Assembly (NCBI GenBank): GCA_964640665.1
Contig: CAZXHT010000019.1
Location: 15,423 to 79,422 of the forward strand
DNA: 64,000 nucleotides
Reading direction: 5' to 3'
Source: DATKYQ01 sp964640665
GTDB lineage: Bacteria > Myxococcota > B64-G9
This document shows positions 1 to 9,171 of this stretch, piece by piece (position 1 is the stretch's first letter; every line of letters starts with the position of its first letter). Under the pieces are notes generated by a model, which was not told the DNA's origin, did not search any database, and saw nothing but the letters and a program-made list of their open reading frames with translations. The translations under genes and the position numbers were made by a program.

Positions 1-2
1 GA

Positions 3-1259
3 ATGTTCACGGTGGAAGAACCCCAGGTCGAGGTAACGCCCTCGATCGGTACGCAGGGCAGCATGTTGCCTTCGGTGACCATTCACGGCGGTCCGGGCAC
101 TTTCAGTACCGGGACAGGAGTCAGCCTCGGAGAAGGCGTGACCATCGGCTCACAGGCCAGCCCGGACGGACAAACGCTGGTGTTATCCGACGTGACTATT
201 GCGGTCAACGCACCGGTCGGGTCTCACGACCTGGTTCTGACCTCGCCGGCACTGCAACAGCCGGGCGCCTTTACCGTCGTGCAGGGGCCCGACACGCTCT
301 TGTTGTCGATCGATCCCACCCACGGCGACCGCGGGCACCCGGGCCTTTTGGTGAGCTTGGTCGGCCAGAACACTCACTTCGATGCCGGCGATGTGAGTGT
401 TTCGCTGTTTGCCGACAACACCCGGTCTACAGGCCTCGATGCGAGCGACCCAACCCACCTGGACGCCAAACTGATTTTGGGCACTCTGTCGCAGGAGGGC
501 CTGACCGATGTCAGCGTCGAGTTGGGGCGCGCCTCCGTCTGTAGCAATTGTGAGAAAGTTATTCTGGCCGACGGTTTCGAAATTACGACCCCCGGCGCCC
601 TGACCGACATCGTCCCGGCCGTGCTCGAGGCCGGCGGGAGCGTCGACATCGAAATCACGGCCAGCGACGGTCAGTTCGTTCAGGGAGAGACCAGCCTTGT
701 CATCTCGCCCCCCGAAGATATCGAGGTGACCGGCCTGAACGTGACGGACGCCGACCACTTGAGCGCCACATTGAATATTAGCGCCGACGCCTCGGGAGAG
801 CCGCGAAACGCTGCGGCCGTGACCGGCACGGAGGTCGCTCTGGGTGAGGGCCTGATCGACGTATTCCGGCCGGCCATCGAAAGCGTCATCCCGCCCAGCG
901 GTTTGGTGGGCACAACTATGTCCGTGACGATAACCGGTCAGGACGTGGTCTTCGAGGAGAGTAACGAGGTCTTGTTCTCGGGCGCGGGCATCGACGTCTC
1001 GGCGCCGGTTGTGAATCAGGACGAGACCAACAAGATCAAAGTCAGCCTGACAATCGCCGCCGATGCCGAAAAGACGGCTCGTGACGTGACCGTCAAGATA
1101 GGCACCGTCGAACTAATCGCCCCCAAGGCTTTCCAGGTCACCAGCCTGCCAATCAAGCCTCCTCCCGGCGGCTGCGGTTGCGGGGCCACGGCCCCGTCGC
1201 CGCCGGCGGGGCTGCCAGGCCTGCTATTCTTGTTGCTGATCGTCAGGCGTCGCACCTGA
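3..1259 (+). CDS. Secreted protein with IPT/TIG-like repeats and MYXO-CTERM-like tail (probably 5'-partial)
   Basis: The frame is open from the left edge and the first ATG at base 3 is followed by no signal peptide, so the true start probably lies outside the window. The 418 visible residues form about four beta-rich repeats of roughly 90-100 residues; segments such as PSIGTQGS, IDPTHGDRG and VIPPSGLVGTTM resemble the start of IPT/TIG immunoglobulin-like domains. The last 30 residues are a GGCGCG motif, a short proline-rich linker, a hydrophobic run (LPGLLFLLLIV) and a final RRR, which is the layout of a MYXO-CTERM sorting signal. By family knowledge such proteins are exported and anchored or processed at the cell surface. 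The specific role is unknown. The 3' end overlaps the convergent NTP-transferase gene by 36 bases. Confidence 0.75.
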   Translation: MFTVEEPQVEVTPSIGTQGSMLPSVTIHGGPGTFSTGTGVSLGEGVTIGSQASPDGQTLVLSDVTIAVNAPVGSHDLVLTSPALQQPGAFTVVQGPDTLLLSIDPTHGDRGHPGLLVSLVGQNTHFDAGDVSVSLFADNTRSTGLDASDPTHLDAKLILGTLSQEGLTDVSVELGRASVCSNCEKVILADGFEITTPGALTDIVPAVLEAGGSVDIEITASDGQFVQGETSLVISPPEDIEVTGLNVTDADHLSATLNISADASGEPRNAAAVTGTEVALGEGLIDVFRPAIESVIPPSGLVGTTMSVTITGQDVVFEESNEVLFSGAGIDVSAPVVNQDETNKIKVSLTIAADAEKTARDVTVKIGTVELIAPKAFQVTSLPIKPPPGGCGCGATAPSPPAGLPGLLFLLLIVRRRT

Positions 1260-2399
1260 CGCCTGCGAGATTTCCCGCTCGCCGCCTGCGCCTCGCCCGG
1301 TTGGCTCGCATGTACTGAGGTAGTTCGAGATGCGCCGGTATTCCCGTTCGGAGTCGGCGGCCAGGGCGTGGTAGCTTTCCTCGACATCGATATCGATTGC
1401 CGGACCCACCTCGCGGCCGACCGCCAGAATGCCGCGCGCACCGATCATCGTCGAGCCGGTGAACTCCACGTCTTTTTGGCCTAGAAACAAGCGAAAGGGC
1501 CAGGACAGCCAGCGGCCGGCGCGGTGCGTGAGTCGAGCCAGGCTGGCCGCTGCCATGCTTGGCAACAAGTTGAGCATGCCGCGCAGAAACCGGAACCAGC
1601 CGTTTACCTTGATCGAGTATGCCAGGATTGCCCTGGCTATCAAAACCCATTTGCGCCAGTTGACCGATCCGTCCTGTTTGAGTAGCCAGCGGTTCTCGTA
1701 GAGATCGGCAGCCAGTGCGTATATCTCCGGGTTGATCATCAGCGGGCGGAAGAGGAACAGGTTGGAGAACCTGACGGAGAAGGAGCGAAAAGGAATGGCG
1801 CCCAACTTCCACTTGTCGAGGGCCGACTGTTCACCGATGACCGACATCATCTTTGCTAGACCGCGATGGTCGCTAAGGCCGATCACGACGGCGGCATTGC
1901 CCGGATCGCGGTCGAGAAAACGGTCGATGTCGGAGGACTCAAGAAAAGGCAAGTCCGAGGTCACCGCCAGGACGGGCACCGTTCGCGACTCGGGAACGCG
2001 CCGCTGGTAATCGGCCACGGCAGAGGGATCGAGCCGCGGGCAATCGGGACTACCCAGGTTCCTGTGCGGTAGCAGGTTAAGAAAAAAGGCCCGGTAGCCG
2101 TTTTCAACCAGGTTTTCCCCCTCGGACACGATGTGAATCCGCCCGGGCTCTTCGCGCAGCAACGGTTCGAGTGCCTGTTCGAGCTTCTCGCTATCGCCAA
2201 CCACGAAGACACTGCCGACCCGCCCGGAGCCCAGGGTGGCACGCACAACTTTACGAACCAGGGGCTCGCCTCCCAACTCCAGGTAGGGTTTGGGCAGCTT
2301 GCGCCCGCCAACCATCATTTCCAGCGAACCGCGCGAGCCGGCCAAGACGACAGCGTCGACGATCTCGTTAGCTGCTGATTTGGAACTTGACATGGCCAT
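1224..2399 (-). CDS. MobA-like nucleotidyltransferase-domain protein
   Basis: The N-terminus has the signature of sugar-phosphate or molybdopterin nucleotidyltransferases: VVLAGSRGS (variant of the LAGGxGxR loop), then LPKPYLELGGEPLVRKV, where Lys and the GxPL turn match MobA/GlmU-type enzymes. The domain spans about residues 13-240. The following 150 residues contain a hydrophobic stretch near MLNLLPSMAAASLA and a conserved-looking acidic segment (DIDVEESYHAL) that I do not recognise. Two in-frame ATGs (2399 and 2393) are equally plausible starts. By family knowledge it would transfer an NMP to a sugar phosphate or alcohol, but the altered glycine-rich loop (AGSRGS) leaves substrate and even activity open. 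It diverges from the small membrane protein gene at 2517. Confidence 0.7.
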   Translation of the reverse strand: MAMSSSKSAANEIVDAVVLAGSRGSLEMMVGGRKLPKPYLELGGEPLVRKVVRATLGSGRVGSVFVVGDSEKLEQALEPLLREEPGRIHIVSEGENLVENGYRAFFLNLLPHRNLGSPDCPRLDPSAVADYQRRVPESRTVPVLAVTSDLPFLESSDIDRFLDRDPGNAAVVIGLSDHRGLAKMMSVIGEQSALDKWKLGAIPFRSFSVRFSNLFLFRPLMINPEIYALAADLYENRWLLKQDGSVNWRKWVLIARAILAYSIKVNGWFRFLRGMLNLLPSMAAASLARLTHRAGRWLSWPFRLFLGQKDVEFTGSTMIGARGILAVGREVGPAIDIDVEESYHALAADSEREYRRISNYLSTCEPTGRGAGGEREISQASGATPDDQQQE

Positions 2400-2516
2400 C
2401 GTGTGCGTTCACAATCTGTACCTGCTTGCCGGGCAGAGTAACGGATATCAGACATGGGTTGCCCGCGCAAGGCGAACGGAGAAATCAACGGGTGGAGAAA
2501 AGGGTCTGCTTGCATC

Positions 2517-2708
2517 ATGTCCTGGACGATCCAACTGGTTTCGCTCTTCATCTTTCTGGCTTATTCGCTGGCTTATGCCCTGTTCGTGGCCTGGGTCTCC
2601 GAGCGGGCCGACGAAAACCATCCCCGGCGCCCGATGCGCAGAGCAACCATGGCGCTTGGGGCCGGGTTGCTCCTGCCAGGCTTCCTGCTGCTCGTTTCTT
2701 TATGCTAA
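2517..2708 (+). CDS. Small two-helix membrane protein, unknown function
   Basis: A 63-residue protein starting at the ATG MSWTIQLVSLF. It has two hydrophobic segments (about residues 4-22 and 42-60) separated by a charged loop (SERADENHPRRPMRR), so it is probably a helical hairpin in the inner membrane. A longer version starting at 2454 would add a basic stretch without obvious function, so the internal ATG is preferred. I do not recognise a family. It converges on the mlaE-like permease gene. Confidence 0.5.
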   Translation: MSWTIQLVSLFIFLAYSLAYALFVAWVSERADENHPRRPMRRATMALGAGLLLPGFLLLVSLC

Positions 2709-2741
2709 AACCGGTATTCCGCAAGACGACATCGATTCACT

Positions 2742-3509
2742 TCAGAACATCAGAACCGTCAGGAAGTAGTCGAGAATCATGATGCTCACCGAGCCGATCA
2801 CCACTGCCTGGGTGGTGGCGCCGCCGACTCCGCGCGCGCCGCCCTCGGCCCGGTAGCCCTTGTAGCAACTCACCAGCGAGACGAATCCTCCGAAGACGGC
2901 CGCCTTTACCAGGCCCGAGATCACGTCGTGGGCATCTACGTACCAGCTGATCTTGGCCAGGAAGTTGCCCGGGTCGACGCCCCACATGTTTATAGCCACC
3001 AGGTACGATCCGCAGACCCCGACCAGATTGAAGATCATCGCCAGCAGAGGGAACATGATCAGCGCAGCCAGGAAACGCGGTACGAAGAGGTACTGCACCG
3101 GGTTGACGGCCATCGAAGCCAGGGCGTCGATCTGTTCGGTTACCCGCATGGTGCCCAGTTCGGTGGCCATTGCCGAGCCGGCCCGCCCGGTGATCATCAG
3201 CGAGGCCAGCACCGGTGAGAGCTCGCGGGTTAAAGCCAGGGTCACGGTGGCCCCGACCATGCTCTCCATGTTGAACATTGAGAAAGCATACAGGCTCTGC
3301 AAGGTGAAGACGGCGCCTGCGAAGGTTCCTGTCAAAATAATGATGAACAGCGAGCCGACTCCGATGAAGTCAAGCTGCTGAACCAGCAGGCCCGGCCGGA
3401 ATGGAGGTAAAAAGCAGTAGAAGATGGTCCCCAGCGAGAGGATGACGAAGTTGCCGACGCCGGTCACCTTCGAGACAAGGTAGCCGACGGTGTTTTTGGG
3501 TTTTGTCAT
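2742..3509 (-). CDS. mlaE: MlaE-family ABC transporter permease
   Basis: A 255-residue polytopic membrane protein of the MlaE (DUF140) family, the permease of the Mla lipid-transport ABC system that moves phospholipids between inner and outer membranes. The family hallmark lies in the middle: LTRELSPVLASLMITGRAGSAM followed by ELGTMRVTEQIDALASM, and length matches the usual 255-265 residues. About five hydrophobic segments can be seen. The partner ATPase (MlaF) and substrate-binding MlaD are not next to it, which is unusual because they are normally co-transcribed; they must lie elsewhere or upstream of a rearranged operon. The gene diverges from the glycosyltransferase gene at 3597. Confidence 0.88.
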   Translation of the reverse strand: MTKPKNTVGYLVSKVTGVGNFVILSLGTIFYCFLPPFRPGLLVQQLDFIGVGSLFIIILTGTFAGAVFTLQSLYAFSMFNMESMVGATVTLALTRELSPVLASLMITGRAGSAMATELGTMRVTEQIDALASMAVNPVQYLFVPRFLAALIMFPLLAMIFNLVGVCGSYLVAINMWGVDPGNFLAKISWYVDAHDVISGLVKAAVFGGFVSLVSCYKGYRAEGGARGVGGATTQAVVIGSVSIMILDYFLTVLMF

Positions 3510-3596
3510 GCCATCGTCGATACTATCCCGCCCTGGCGGCCGGTCAAGCGTTATCGGTGCCTGTACATCATCTGTCCGGATGGTTATGCTGGTTCA

Positions 3597-5186
3597 ATGT
3601 TTGTCGTTATTGGCTGCGCGCTTCTATTGCTCGGGCTGGTCGCAAGCGGCTCTGTCTGCGCCATACGGTTCGTGCGCGCAACAGCCGCCGGAAAGTCGTC
3701 TGCTTTCGGGCTGCGAGCGTTGCTTGTGGTCGTTGGCTTGCTGGCAGCCGTTTTTGTCGCCGGCTGGCTGCGCTTCTGCCTGGTGCCCGCCCACCACGTG
3801 ATGTACGTCGACGAACCCTGGTATCTGGAGATCGCCGCTAAGATCTCGGTGGGTGAGCGTCCAGAGTTGTGCAGGGCAACCTGGACCGGTCGCGAGTGCG
3901 AGGCCTTTCCCAAGTCGCAAGGATGGCCCACGCTGCTGGCCGGAGCCTTCCTGATCGGAGGACGCTCTGAGACAACGGCTTTTACTACGACCCGCCTGCT
4001 GGGAATTCTGACGGTGCTGCTGGCCGCGGCAGGCGCACGATTGCTGGGGGGGAAGACGCGCCACGTTCTCGCGGCGGCCGCGCTTGCCGCGATATTCCCA
4101 TCACACGTGGCTTGGTCGGCCACGGCTGAGACCGCAGTACCCGCTGCGGCATGTCTGCTGGCCGGTTTGTGCGGCAGCCTGCTCTTCACCCGTTGCGGTG
4201 GAGTATGCGCGGGCTTGCTGGCGATTTCGGGGCTGGGTCTCGCGGCTGCGATTCGCCCGGAACTACTGACGGCCGCGATCCTGGCCGGGGCGGTCGTCTT
4301 TTTCATCCGCCGGCCCGGATGGAAGGCAAGCCTGGCCGCGGGCGCCGGACTGCTGGTGGCCGTGCTGGCGGCGGTGCCAATGTGGAGTCTCAACCGCGGG
4401 ATATATGACGGAATCTTCTTGACGCCAACTAACCTGCCGCGGAGCCTGATGGTGCTCATGGATTCCACGAGCTACGGGGCGGCTGACTTGTTTTTACTTG
4501 CCCTGGGCTTGACCGGCGCCGCGGCCGCGTTTTTGAAGCGCGGTCGGCGATGGACGGCGTCGGTACCGCTGGCCGCGGGAGTAGTCTCCTTGCTGGCAGT
4601 CCTGATGTTCGAGCTCTTCCAGGAAAGAATGATGATTGCCCCGCTGGCGGCCTTGTTGCCATTTGCGGGTTTTTCCGGCGACCTGATACCGGTTGGCCAT
4701 GGAAGTTTGTGGAGCAAGCTGCCGGCCATTGCGACCGGCTGTCTTGTCGGCTGCGCGCTGTGGTTGTTTTATCCGGGCCTCGAACGCGCTTCGCGACCTC
4801 CCGAGACACAGTTGCTTCAGACGCGGATGGCAAGCTCGCTGGAGAGTGCCCGGCTGCCGCCCGATGCGCTGGTGTTGGCCGAACACCCCAGCGTGCTGGC
4901 ATTGTCCGGCGACCTGGAGGTCATGGCCACAGGGTACGCATTGGCCGCGGGGTCCGGGCGCCTGGTCGAGACGATCCGGCGGCGCCCCGTTTTCTTGCTG
5001 CGCGACATGTATTGCGAGCCGGGCTTCGAGGGCAATGATGGGATCGCCTCCTGCGGGCGCGTGCTGGCCGGTTTTGAACTGGAGCCGTTCATGACGATTG
5101 GCCTGCACGAGCGCAGCTACGGGCTTTACCGGCTGGTTTGTCACGCTTTACCAATCCCTGGAAAACGACGACCGCTTGGGTTATAG
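3597..5186 (+). CDS. GT-C type integral membrane glycosyltransferase-like protein
   Basis: A 529-residue protein with about ten to twelve hydrophobic segments. After the first two helices comes a periplasmic-loop motif MYVDEPWYLEIA, matching the acidic DE motif of GT-C glycosyltransferases of the PMT/ArnT type, which use polyprenyl-phosphate sugars as donors and act on the outer face of the inner membrane. A soluble C-terminal region of about 130 residues (from PPETQLLQTR) follows the last helix, as in that fold. The acceptor is not predictable. The gene ends 8 bases before the likely start of the PilZ-like gene and may be co-transcribed with it. Confidence 0.7.
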   Translation: MFVVIGCALLLLGLVASGSVCAIRFVRATAAGKSSAFGLRALLVVVGLLAAVFVAGWLRFCLVPAHHVMYVDEPWYLEIAAKISVGERPELCRATWTGRECEAFPKSQGWPTLLAGAFLIGGRSETTAFTTTRLLGILTVLLAAAGARLLGGKTRHVLAAAALAAIFPSHVAWSATAETAVPAAACLLAGLCGSLLFTRCGGVCAGLLAISGLGLAAAIRPELLTAAILAGAVVFFIRRPGWKASLAAGAGLLVAVLAAVPMWSLNRGIYDGIFLTPTNLPRSLMVLMDSTSYGAADLFLLALGLTGAAAAFLKRGRRWTASVPLAAGVVSLLAVLMFELFQERMMIAPLAALLPFAGFSGDLIPVGHGSLWSKLPAIATGCLVGCALWLFYPGLERASRPPETQLLQTRMASSLESARLPPDALVLAEHPSVLALSGDLEVMATGYALAAGSGRLVETIRRRPVFLLRDMYCEPGFEGNDGIASCGRVLAGFELEPFMTIGLHERSYGLYRLVCHALPIPGKRRPLGL

Positions 5187-5194
5187 TCCTGGCC

Positions 5195-7174
5195 ATGGCG
5201 ACGCTGGGCGAGGATCGGATCATCCATTACGCATCAGAGGCGGAGTTTCTCGACCAATACGACTCCCACATCTCGCAGGGCGGGTTCTACCTCGAAAGCC
5301 CGAGCGAGTGGCCGTTGCGCACGCCCGTCGAACTGGGAGTGCAGATCGGGACAACCGACACCGGAGTGCGCATCGAGGCCGAAGTGGTCTACTGCGGAAA
5401 GGGCAAGGTGGGCCTGCAAATTGCGCCCGCCTCGGAGGCCACCGCGGCCATGGCCGAGCTGGCCGAACAACTCAGGGGCGGGCCGATCCTTACCGACGAC
5501 GGCGTCGTCAGCTACGGATCGGTCACCGCCTTCCTGGCCGACTTCGAGGCAAACGTCGCCACGGGCGGTTTCTATGCTACTTCGACGGGCGACTGGCAAG
5601 TTGGCGAGCTTCTGCAGTTTACGCTCCAGGTCGGCGGTGTCGAGGCGGATTTGCCCTTCCGGGCCAAGACGGTCATGTCTCAGAGCGGCATGGTCAGCCT
5701 GCAAATCGAATCGACGCGCGAGAACATCTCGGCTATTAACGGTTTGGTCGTCGGGCTGCGCAAGCAGCGCAAAGAAGAGATCGAATCGCTGGCCGCGAGA
5801 AAAAGAGAGCAAGAACAGGCAGAAGAGCATGCCAAATCCCTGAAAGAGAGCTTGCAGCCGCCTGGGCCGGCCCTGCATGCGTTCCAGGGAATCGCCACCG
5901 CCTCGCGCGACAAAGAGGAGTTCGAATCGATTGGGCCGGTTCAGTTTGGCGACCAGGACGGCCAGACTGTGACTCTCTTCGAGTTGATCGCCACACTGAC
6001 CGCGGTCGGCCGGGGCAGCCGCGTGTTGATCGAATCCAACGGCGACAGGATGACCTTTCGCTTCAATGCCCAGGGGGAGCTGTGCGAATTCGAGGGACCG
6101 CGGTCGGAGGTGGAGTTTTTGAAGCGCCTGGTCAAGGCGCGCTTCATAGACGACGGTGTCGCGGACAAACTGCGCGCACAGCTTGGCGGAACAAGGAAGG
6201 CCGGAGAGCTGGCGCTTGAACAGGGTGTCGTCACCGCACACCAGGTCTCGATCGTCTTTTGCGACCAGGTGATCGACGCTTTTGAGAAGTGCCGCTCGCG
6301 TGGCCAGGTTCGTTTCCTGCTCGATCCCGAGCCGGTCGAGTTGAAGGACGGGCTGCCCTTCGAGAGAATCATCATCCCCTGGCTGGAGCGTGCCCTGGCG
6401 GCTCTGGATGCGGCGATAGTGAAAACCATGCTGCGGCCCATATGGGAAAGCACTCCCAGGTTGAGCCGAGAGCCTCCCTTTACCCTTGCCCGACTCGATC
6501 TCGACGATCACGGCTATCGCTTCGCCCAGCGTTTCGACGGCAGCCTGACGCTCAAGAAGAGCCTGGCCGGAATGGACAAGAAGCTGCGCGACAAGTCGGT
6601 TCGCCTGGTATTGTCGCTGCTCGCCTTGGGAACGCTTGAAGTCGAGTTCACGAACGAGGCAAAAGCAGACAAGCCGCAGCGTGCCCGGGATAGTACTCGC
6701 GCTTCGCCTCCACGGGATACGACGCCGGCCGACGATCAAGCCGCTGAACTCGGGGAAGAGCTGGCCAGGTTAGAGGAATGCGGTCTGTTCGACAGACTCG
6801 GAGTTCACTGGAGCGCCCACCCCCGCATGTTCGTCACCGCCATGCAAGAGCTGTCCCGGCATTTTGGGCCGAGCGGCGAATTGGCGCAGTCATCCGCCGG
6901 CCTGGCTGAACTGTGCCTGCGACGATTGCAGATGGCCAAGCAGGCTTTCGAGGTGCTGACCAATCCGCAGCGGAGGATGGAGCAGCGTAGTCAGGAAGTG
7001 TCCATTGCCATGCGCTCACAGTCGGCCAAGTTGATGTTCAGCAAGGCCGAGCAGAAACTCAACCAGCAAGAGATCTCCGAGGCCGTCGAGTTGATCGAGA
7101 TGGCCGTCGAGCTGGATCCACGCCCCGAGTACAAGACCCGGCTGGCGACCGTGCGCAGGTACTACAAGAAATGA
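5195..7174 (+). CDS. Multidomain PilZ-like / DUF4388-like / degenerate J-domain protein
   Basis: The start at ATG 5195 (MATLGEDR) is chosen because the longer ORF start at 5138 overlaps the upstream gene. The 659 residues show two tandem PilZ-like beta domains (about 7-90 and 97-190), each with a GGFY turn (ISQGGFYLES, VATGGFYATS) but without the RxxxR cyclic-di-GMP motif. A charged coiled coil (about 190-225) follows, then a central region resembling DUF4388-type domains. Near 540-610 there is a J-domain-like segment (LFDRLGVHWSAHPRMF and AFEVLTNPQRR) in which the HPD tripeptide is missing, and then a short TPR-like C-terminus. Such architectures occur in myxobacterial regulatory proteins. 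It probably acts as a cytoplasmic scaffold. It overlaps the next PilZ gene by 4 bases. Confidence 0.7.
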   Translation: MATLGEDRIIHYASEAEFLDQYDSHISQGGFYLESPSEWPLRTPVELGVQIGTTDTGVRIEAEVVYCGKGKVGLQIAPASEATAAMAELAEQLRGGPILTDDGVVSYGSVTAFLADFEANVATGGFYATSTGDWQVGELLQFTLQVGGVEADLPFRAKTVMSQSGMVSLQIESTRENISAINGLVVGLRKQRKEEIESLAARKREQEQAEEHAKSLKESLQPPGPALHAFQGIATASRDKEEFESIGPVQFGDQDGQTVTLFELIATLTAVGRGSRVLIESNGDRMTFRFNAQGELCEFEGPRSEVEFLKRLVKARFIDDGVADKLRAQLGGTRKAGELALEQGVVTAHQVSIVFCDQVIDAFEKCRSRGQVRFLLDPEPVELKDGLPFERIIIPWLERALAALDAAIVKTMLRPIWESTPRLSREPPFTLARLDLDDHGYRFAQRFDGSLTLKKSLAGMDKKLRDKSVRLVLSLLALGTLEVEFTNEAKADKPQRARDSTRASPPRDTTPADDQAAELGEELARLEECGLFDRLGVHWSAHPRMFVTAMQELSRHFGPSGELAQSSAGLAELCLRRLQMAKQAFEVLTNPQRRMEQRSQEVSIAMRSQSAKLMFSKAEQKLNQQEISEAVELIEMAVELDPRPEYKTRLATVRRYYKK

Positions 7175-8394
7175 TGCTCGTGCGCCCAGGCAACGGACTT
7201 CGGGCCGCAGCGCCGAACTCTTTCGACGGTCTGTTACTGGCCTTCGAGTCATTAAACGAGCGCAAGCGGCTCGACCAGCAGAGTCTTTCCAAGACCGAGA
7301 AGGCCCGCTGGCGAATGATGCGCTGCCAGATCGAAGAAGCCCTCTTCCAGCAGGTCCGCGATCCGGCCACCGACACGCGTGAGTTCCTCAGGGTGCCCAT
7401 CTCGCTAAAGGTATGTTACGGCGCGGGCGGAAAAAAGCGCGAGAGCTACTTGACCGTCCTGGGCGAGGGAGGGTTGTTCATCGCCGATAGCGACCCCGAA
7501 CCGCTTGGCAGCCGCTTGCGGATCGAAGGTTACCCGGTCGGCCGGGGAGCGCCTTTTCGCGTGCTGGGTGAAGTGGTCTGGTCACAGGGAAAAGGCAGAC
7601 CGCTGGACTGTGGCATGGGCATCAAGTTCGTCGACCTGGATGATAACGAGCGACGACTGGTCAATGCCTTGGTGGACGACCGTGTTCGCCAGGGCTTGCT
7701 GGAGCGCCGGCGTTTCGCCCGTATCGACACGCGGCTGGAGGTGGCTCTTACACACGCCTCTTCCAGCATCAGCGCTTTAACCCACGACTTGTGTATTGGG
7801 GGAATGTTCGTGACCTGTGATCTGCCGGCCCCGGTTGGTGCCAGGCTGGGGTACAAGCTGTCGGTGCCGGGCGGTCTGCCGACCGACGAGGGCACGGCAG
7901 AGGTTGTACACCGTACCGAGAAGACCGCGCAGGGCGCCGGGCAGGGAATAGGGCTGGCCTTCATCCAGCCCGGCCTGGAAAACGAGCACGTCATCCGCAG
8001 CTACATGCGGCGGCGTGTCGCGGGCGAGATACGCCATCCTAACGACGAGCCCCGGCGGCACGCGCGCCTGATTCGCAGAACCAAGGTTCGCTTCCAGGCC
8101 GAGAACGGTTTTGGAACAAGCGACGCGCGTGACATCGGTTGCGGGGGTATTTTCCTGCAGAGCCGCATGCCGCCCTCGCTGGGCAGCCGGATAGAGATGA
8201 GCCTGGTGGACCCCTACACGTTGAAGACGTTGGAGATGTCGGGTAAGGTCGTCAGGGTGATCCAACCCGATCCCCGTAATCCGAGCAGCGTGCCGGGCGT
8301 GGGAGTGGCGGCGGATCCGCGCGACACGGCCTCGATGGATCTGCTGCGTGAAATCCTTACCAACTTGGCGGAGATGGAGACATTCCCCGCATGA
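7171..8394 (+). CDS. Triple PilZ-domain protein
   Basis: A 407-residue cytoplasmic protein built of an N-terminal helical segment (about 70 residues) and three PilZ domains. The first (about 70-170) has a weak Arg motif (EFLRVPIS) and GEGGLF. The second (about 185-285) has RRFARID and DLCIGGMFV. The third (about 290-400) has RRHARLIRR and DIGCGGIFL. Domains two and three therefore keep both halves of the cyclic-di-GMP site (RxxxR and DxxxGG), while domain one looks degenerate. The spacing resembles the TIGR02266-type PilZ common in myxobacteria. The ATGA overlap with the upstream gene implies translational coupling, so the two PilZ proteins probably work together. The output pathway is unknown. 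Confidence 0.82.
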   Translation: MMLVRPGNGLRAAAPNSFDGLLLAFESLNERKRLDQQSLSKTEKARWRMMRCQIEEALFQQVRDPATDTREFLRVPISLKVCYGAGGKKRESYLTVLGEGGLFIADSDPEPLGSRLRIEGYPVGRGAPFRVLGEVVWSQGKGRPLDCGMGIKFVDLDDNERRLVNALVDDRVRQGLLERRRFARIDTRLEVALTHASSSISALTHDLCIGGMFVTCDLPAPVGARLGYKLSVPGGLPTDEGTAEVVHRTEKTAQGAGQGIGLAFIQPGLENEHVIRSYMRRRVAGEIRHPNDEPRRHARLIRRTKVRFQAENGFGTSDARDIGCGGIFLQSRMPPSLGSRIEMSLVDPYTLKTLEMSGKVVRVIQPDPRNPSSVPGVGVAADPRDTASMDLLREILTNLAEMETFPA

Positions 8395-8416
8395 AAAGTG
8401 CGCGTCGAGACGGGTG

Positions 8417-8842
8417 CTAGAGCTTGTCCGGCCTGGTTTCCTTGATCGACGAGAGACCCGTTCCGGTGCAGAAATCGAAGATCACGTTTCCGATTTGGAT
8501 TGTGTCTTCGTCGTGCAGGACTGCCGAGTGAACTCTTACGCCGTTGAGGTGAACCCCGTTACGGCTGTTCAGATCGATGCAGGAGTACTCCCCGTTGACT
8601 TTCTTTAAAAGCAAGTGTTTCCGGGAAACCTGTTCGGAGTCGATCCTTATATCCGCTTCCGGGGAGCGTCCCACGACGGCGGTATCCTCGGAGAGAATGA
8701 AATCCCGGGGCGCACCCGGGCCTTCGACCTGGCTGAGGATCACGACTCGCGGCAGCGACCTCGAAGGGGTGACGCAGACTTCGGTCTCCCGCGTTACTTC
8801 CCCCTCGTCATTCCAGTCAAGCGGCTCGTCCATCTTGCTCAT
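8417..8842 (-). CDS. FHA-domain protein
   Basis: A 141-residue protein with a C-terminal forkhead-associated domain (about residues 45-130). The canonical elements are all visible: VVGRSPEADIRID, then VSRKHLLL and LNSRNGVHLNG, so phosphothreonine-peptide binding is expected from the family. The first 40 residues are acidic and probably disordered. The start at MSKMDEPLD is the only ATG that keeps the leader. It sits convergent to the triple PilZ gene and 22 bases downstream of a small membrane-anchored protein on the same strand. No Ser/Thr kinase is encoded in the window, so its partner is elsewhere. Confidence 0.85.
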   Translation of the reverse strand: MSKMDEPLDWNDEGEVTRETEVCVTPSRSLPRVVILSQVEGPGAPRDFILSEDTAVVGRSPEADIRIDSEQVSRKHLLLKKVNGEYSCIDLNSRNGVHLNGVRVHSAVLHDEDTIQIGNVIFDFCTGTGLSSIKETRPDKL

Positions 8843-8864
8843 GGCAAGCTCCCGGCACGGTGAT

Positions 8865-9053
8865 TCATGGGGTTACTCTGCCGGCGGCCGGGTCCTGCTC
8901 GTTCTGCTCCGTCACGGCCGGCGACGGGGGATGATCGGTCTCGCCCGAGTAACTATCTCCGACCTCGAGTTGTCCCACCTGCCTTTTCATCATGTACAGC
9001 GCCACTCCCACCAGCAAGCAGGAAAGGACTAATATGGTCAGTATGCGGCGCAT
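8865..9053 (-). CDS. Small single-pass membrane protein
   Basis: A 62-residue protein beginning MRRILTILVLSCLLVGVALYMM, that is, an N-terminal signal anchor, followed by a hydrophilic acidic tail (SYSGETDHPPSPAVTEQNEQ). The start at 9053 is supported by an AGGAGG ribosome-binding site a few bases upstream; the longer reading frame from 9185 is rejected because it lacks such a site and overlaps the divergent promoter region. Function unknown. It precedes the FHA gene by 22 bases and may be co-transcribed with it. Confidence 0.5.
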   Translation of the reverse strand: MRRILTILVLSCLLVGVALYMMKRQVGQLEVGDSYSGETDHPPSPAVTEQNEQDPAAGRVTP

Positions 9054-9171
9054 GGTTGCCTCCTGTGTGCCCTGGCCAGATTCTACCCCCGTTTGAACAT
9101 ACGATGCAATCTTGTCTCCGGGGCCGTCCAGTGCGATATTCAGATCGGCGGGGCGAAAGGCAAGCGAGGCA

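Noticed and set aside
183..758. Antisense open frame of 191 codons
   Set aside because: A shadow of the Ig-repeat gene caused by high GC; no domain or ribosome-binding site.
5234..6739. Antisense open frame of 501 codons
   Set aside because: Long only because of GC-rich codon structure of the PilZ-like gene; its translation has no recognisable fold.
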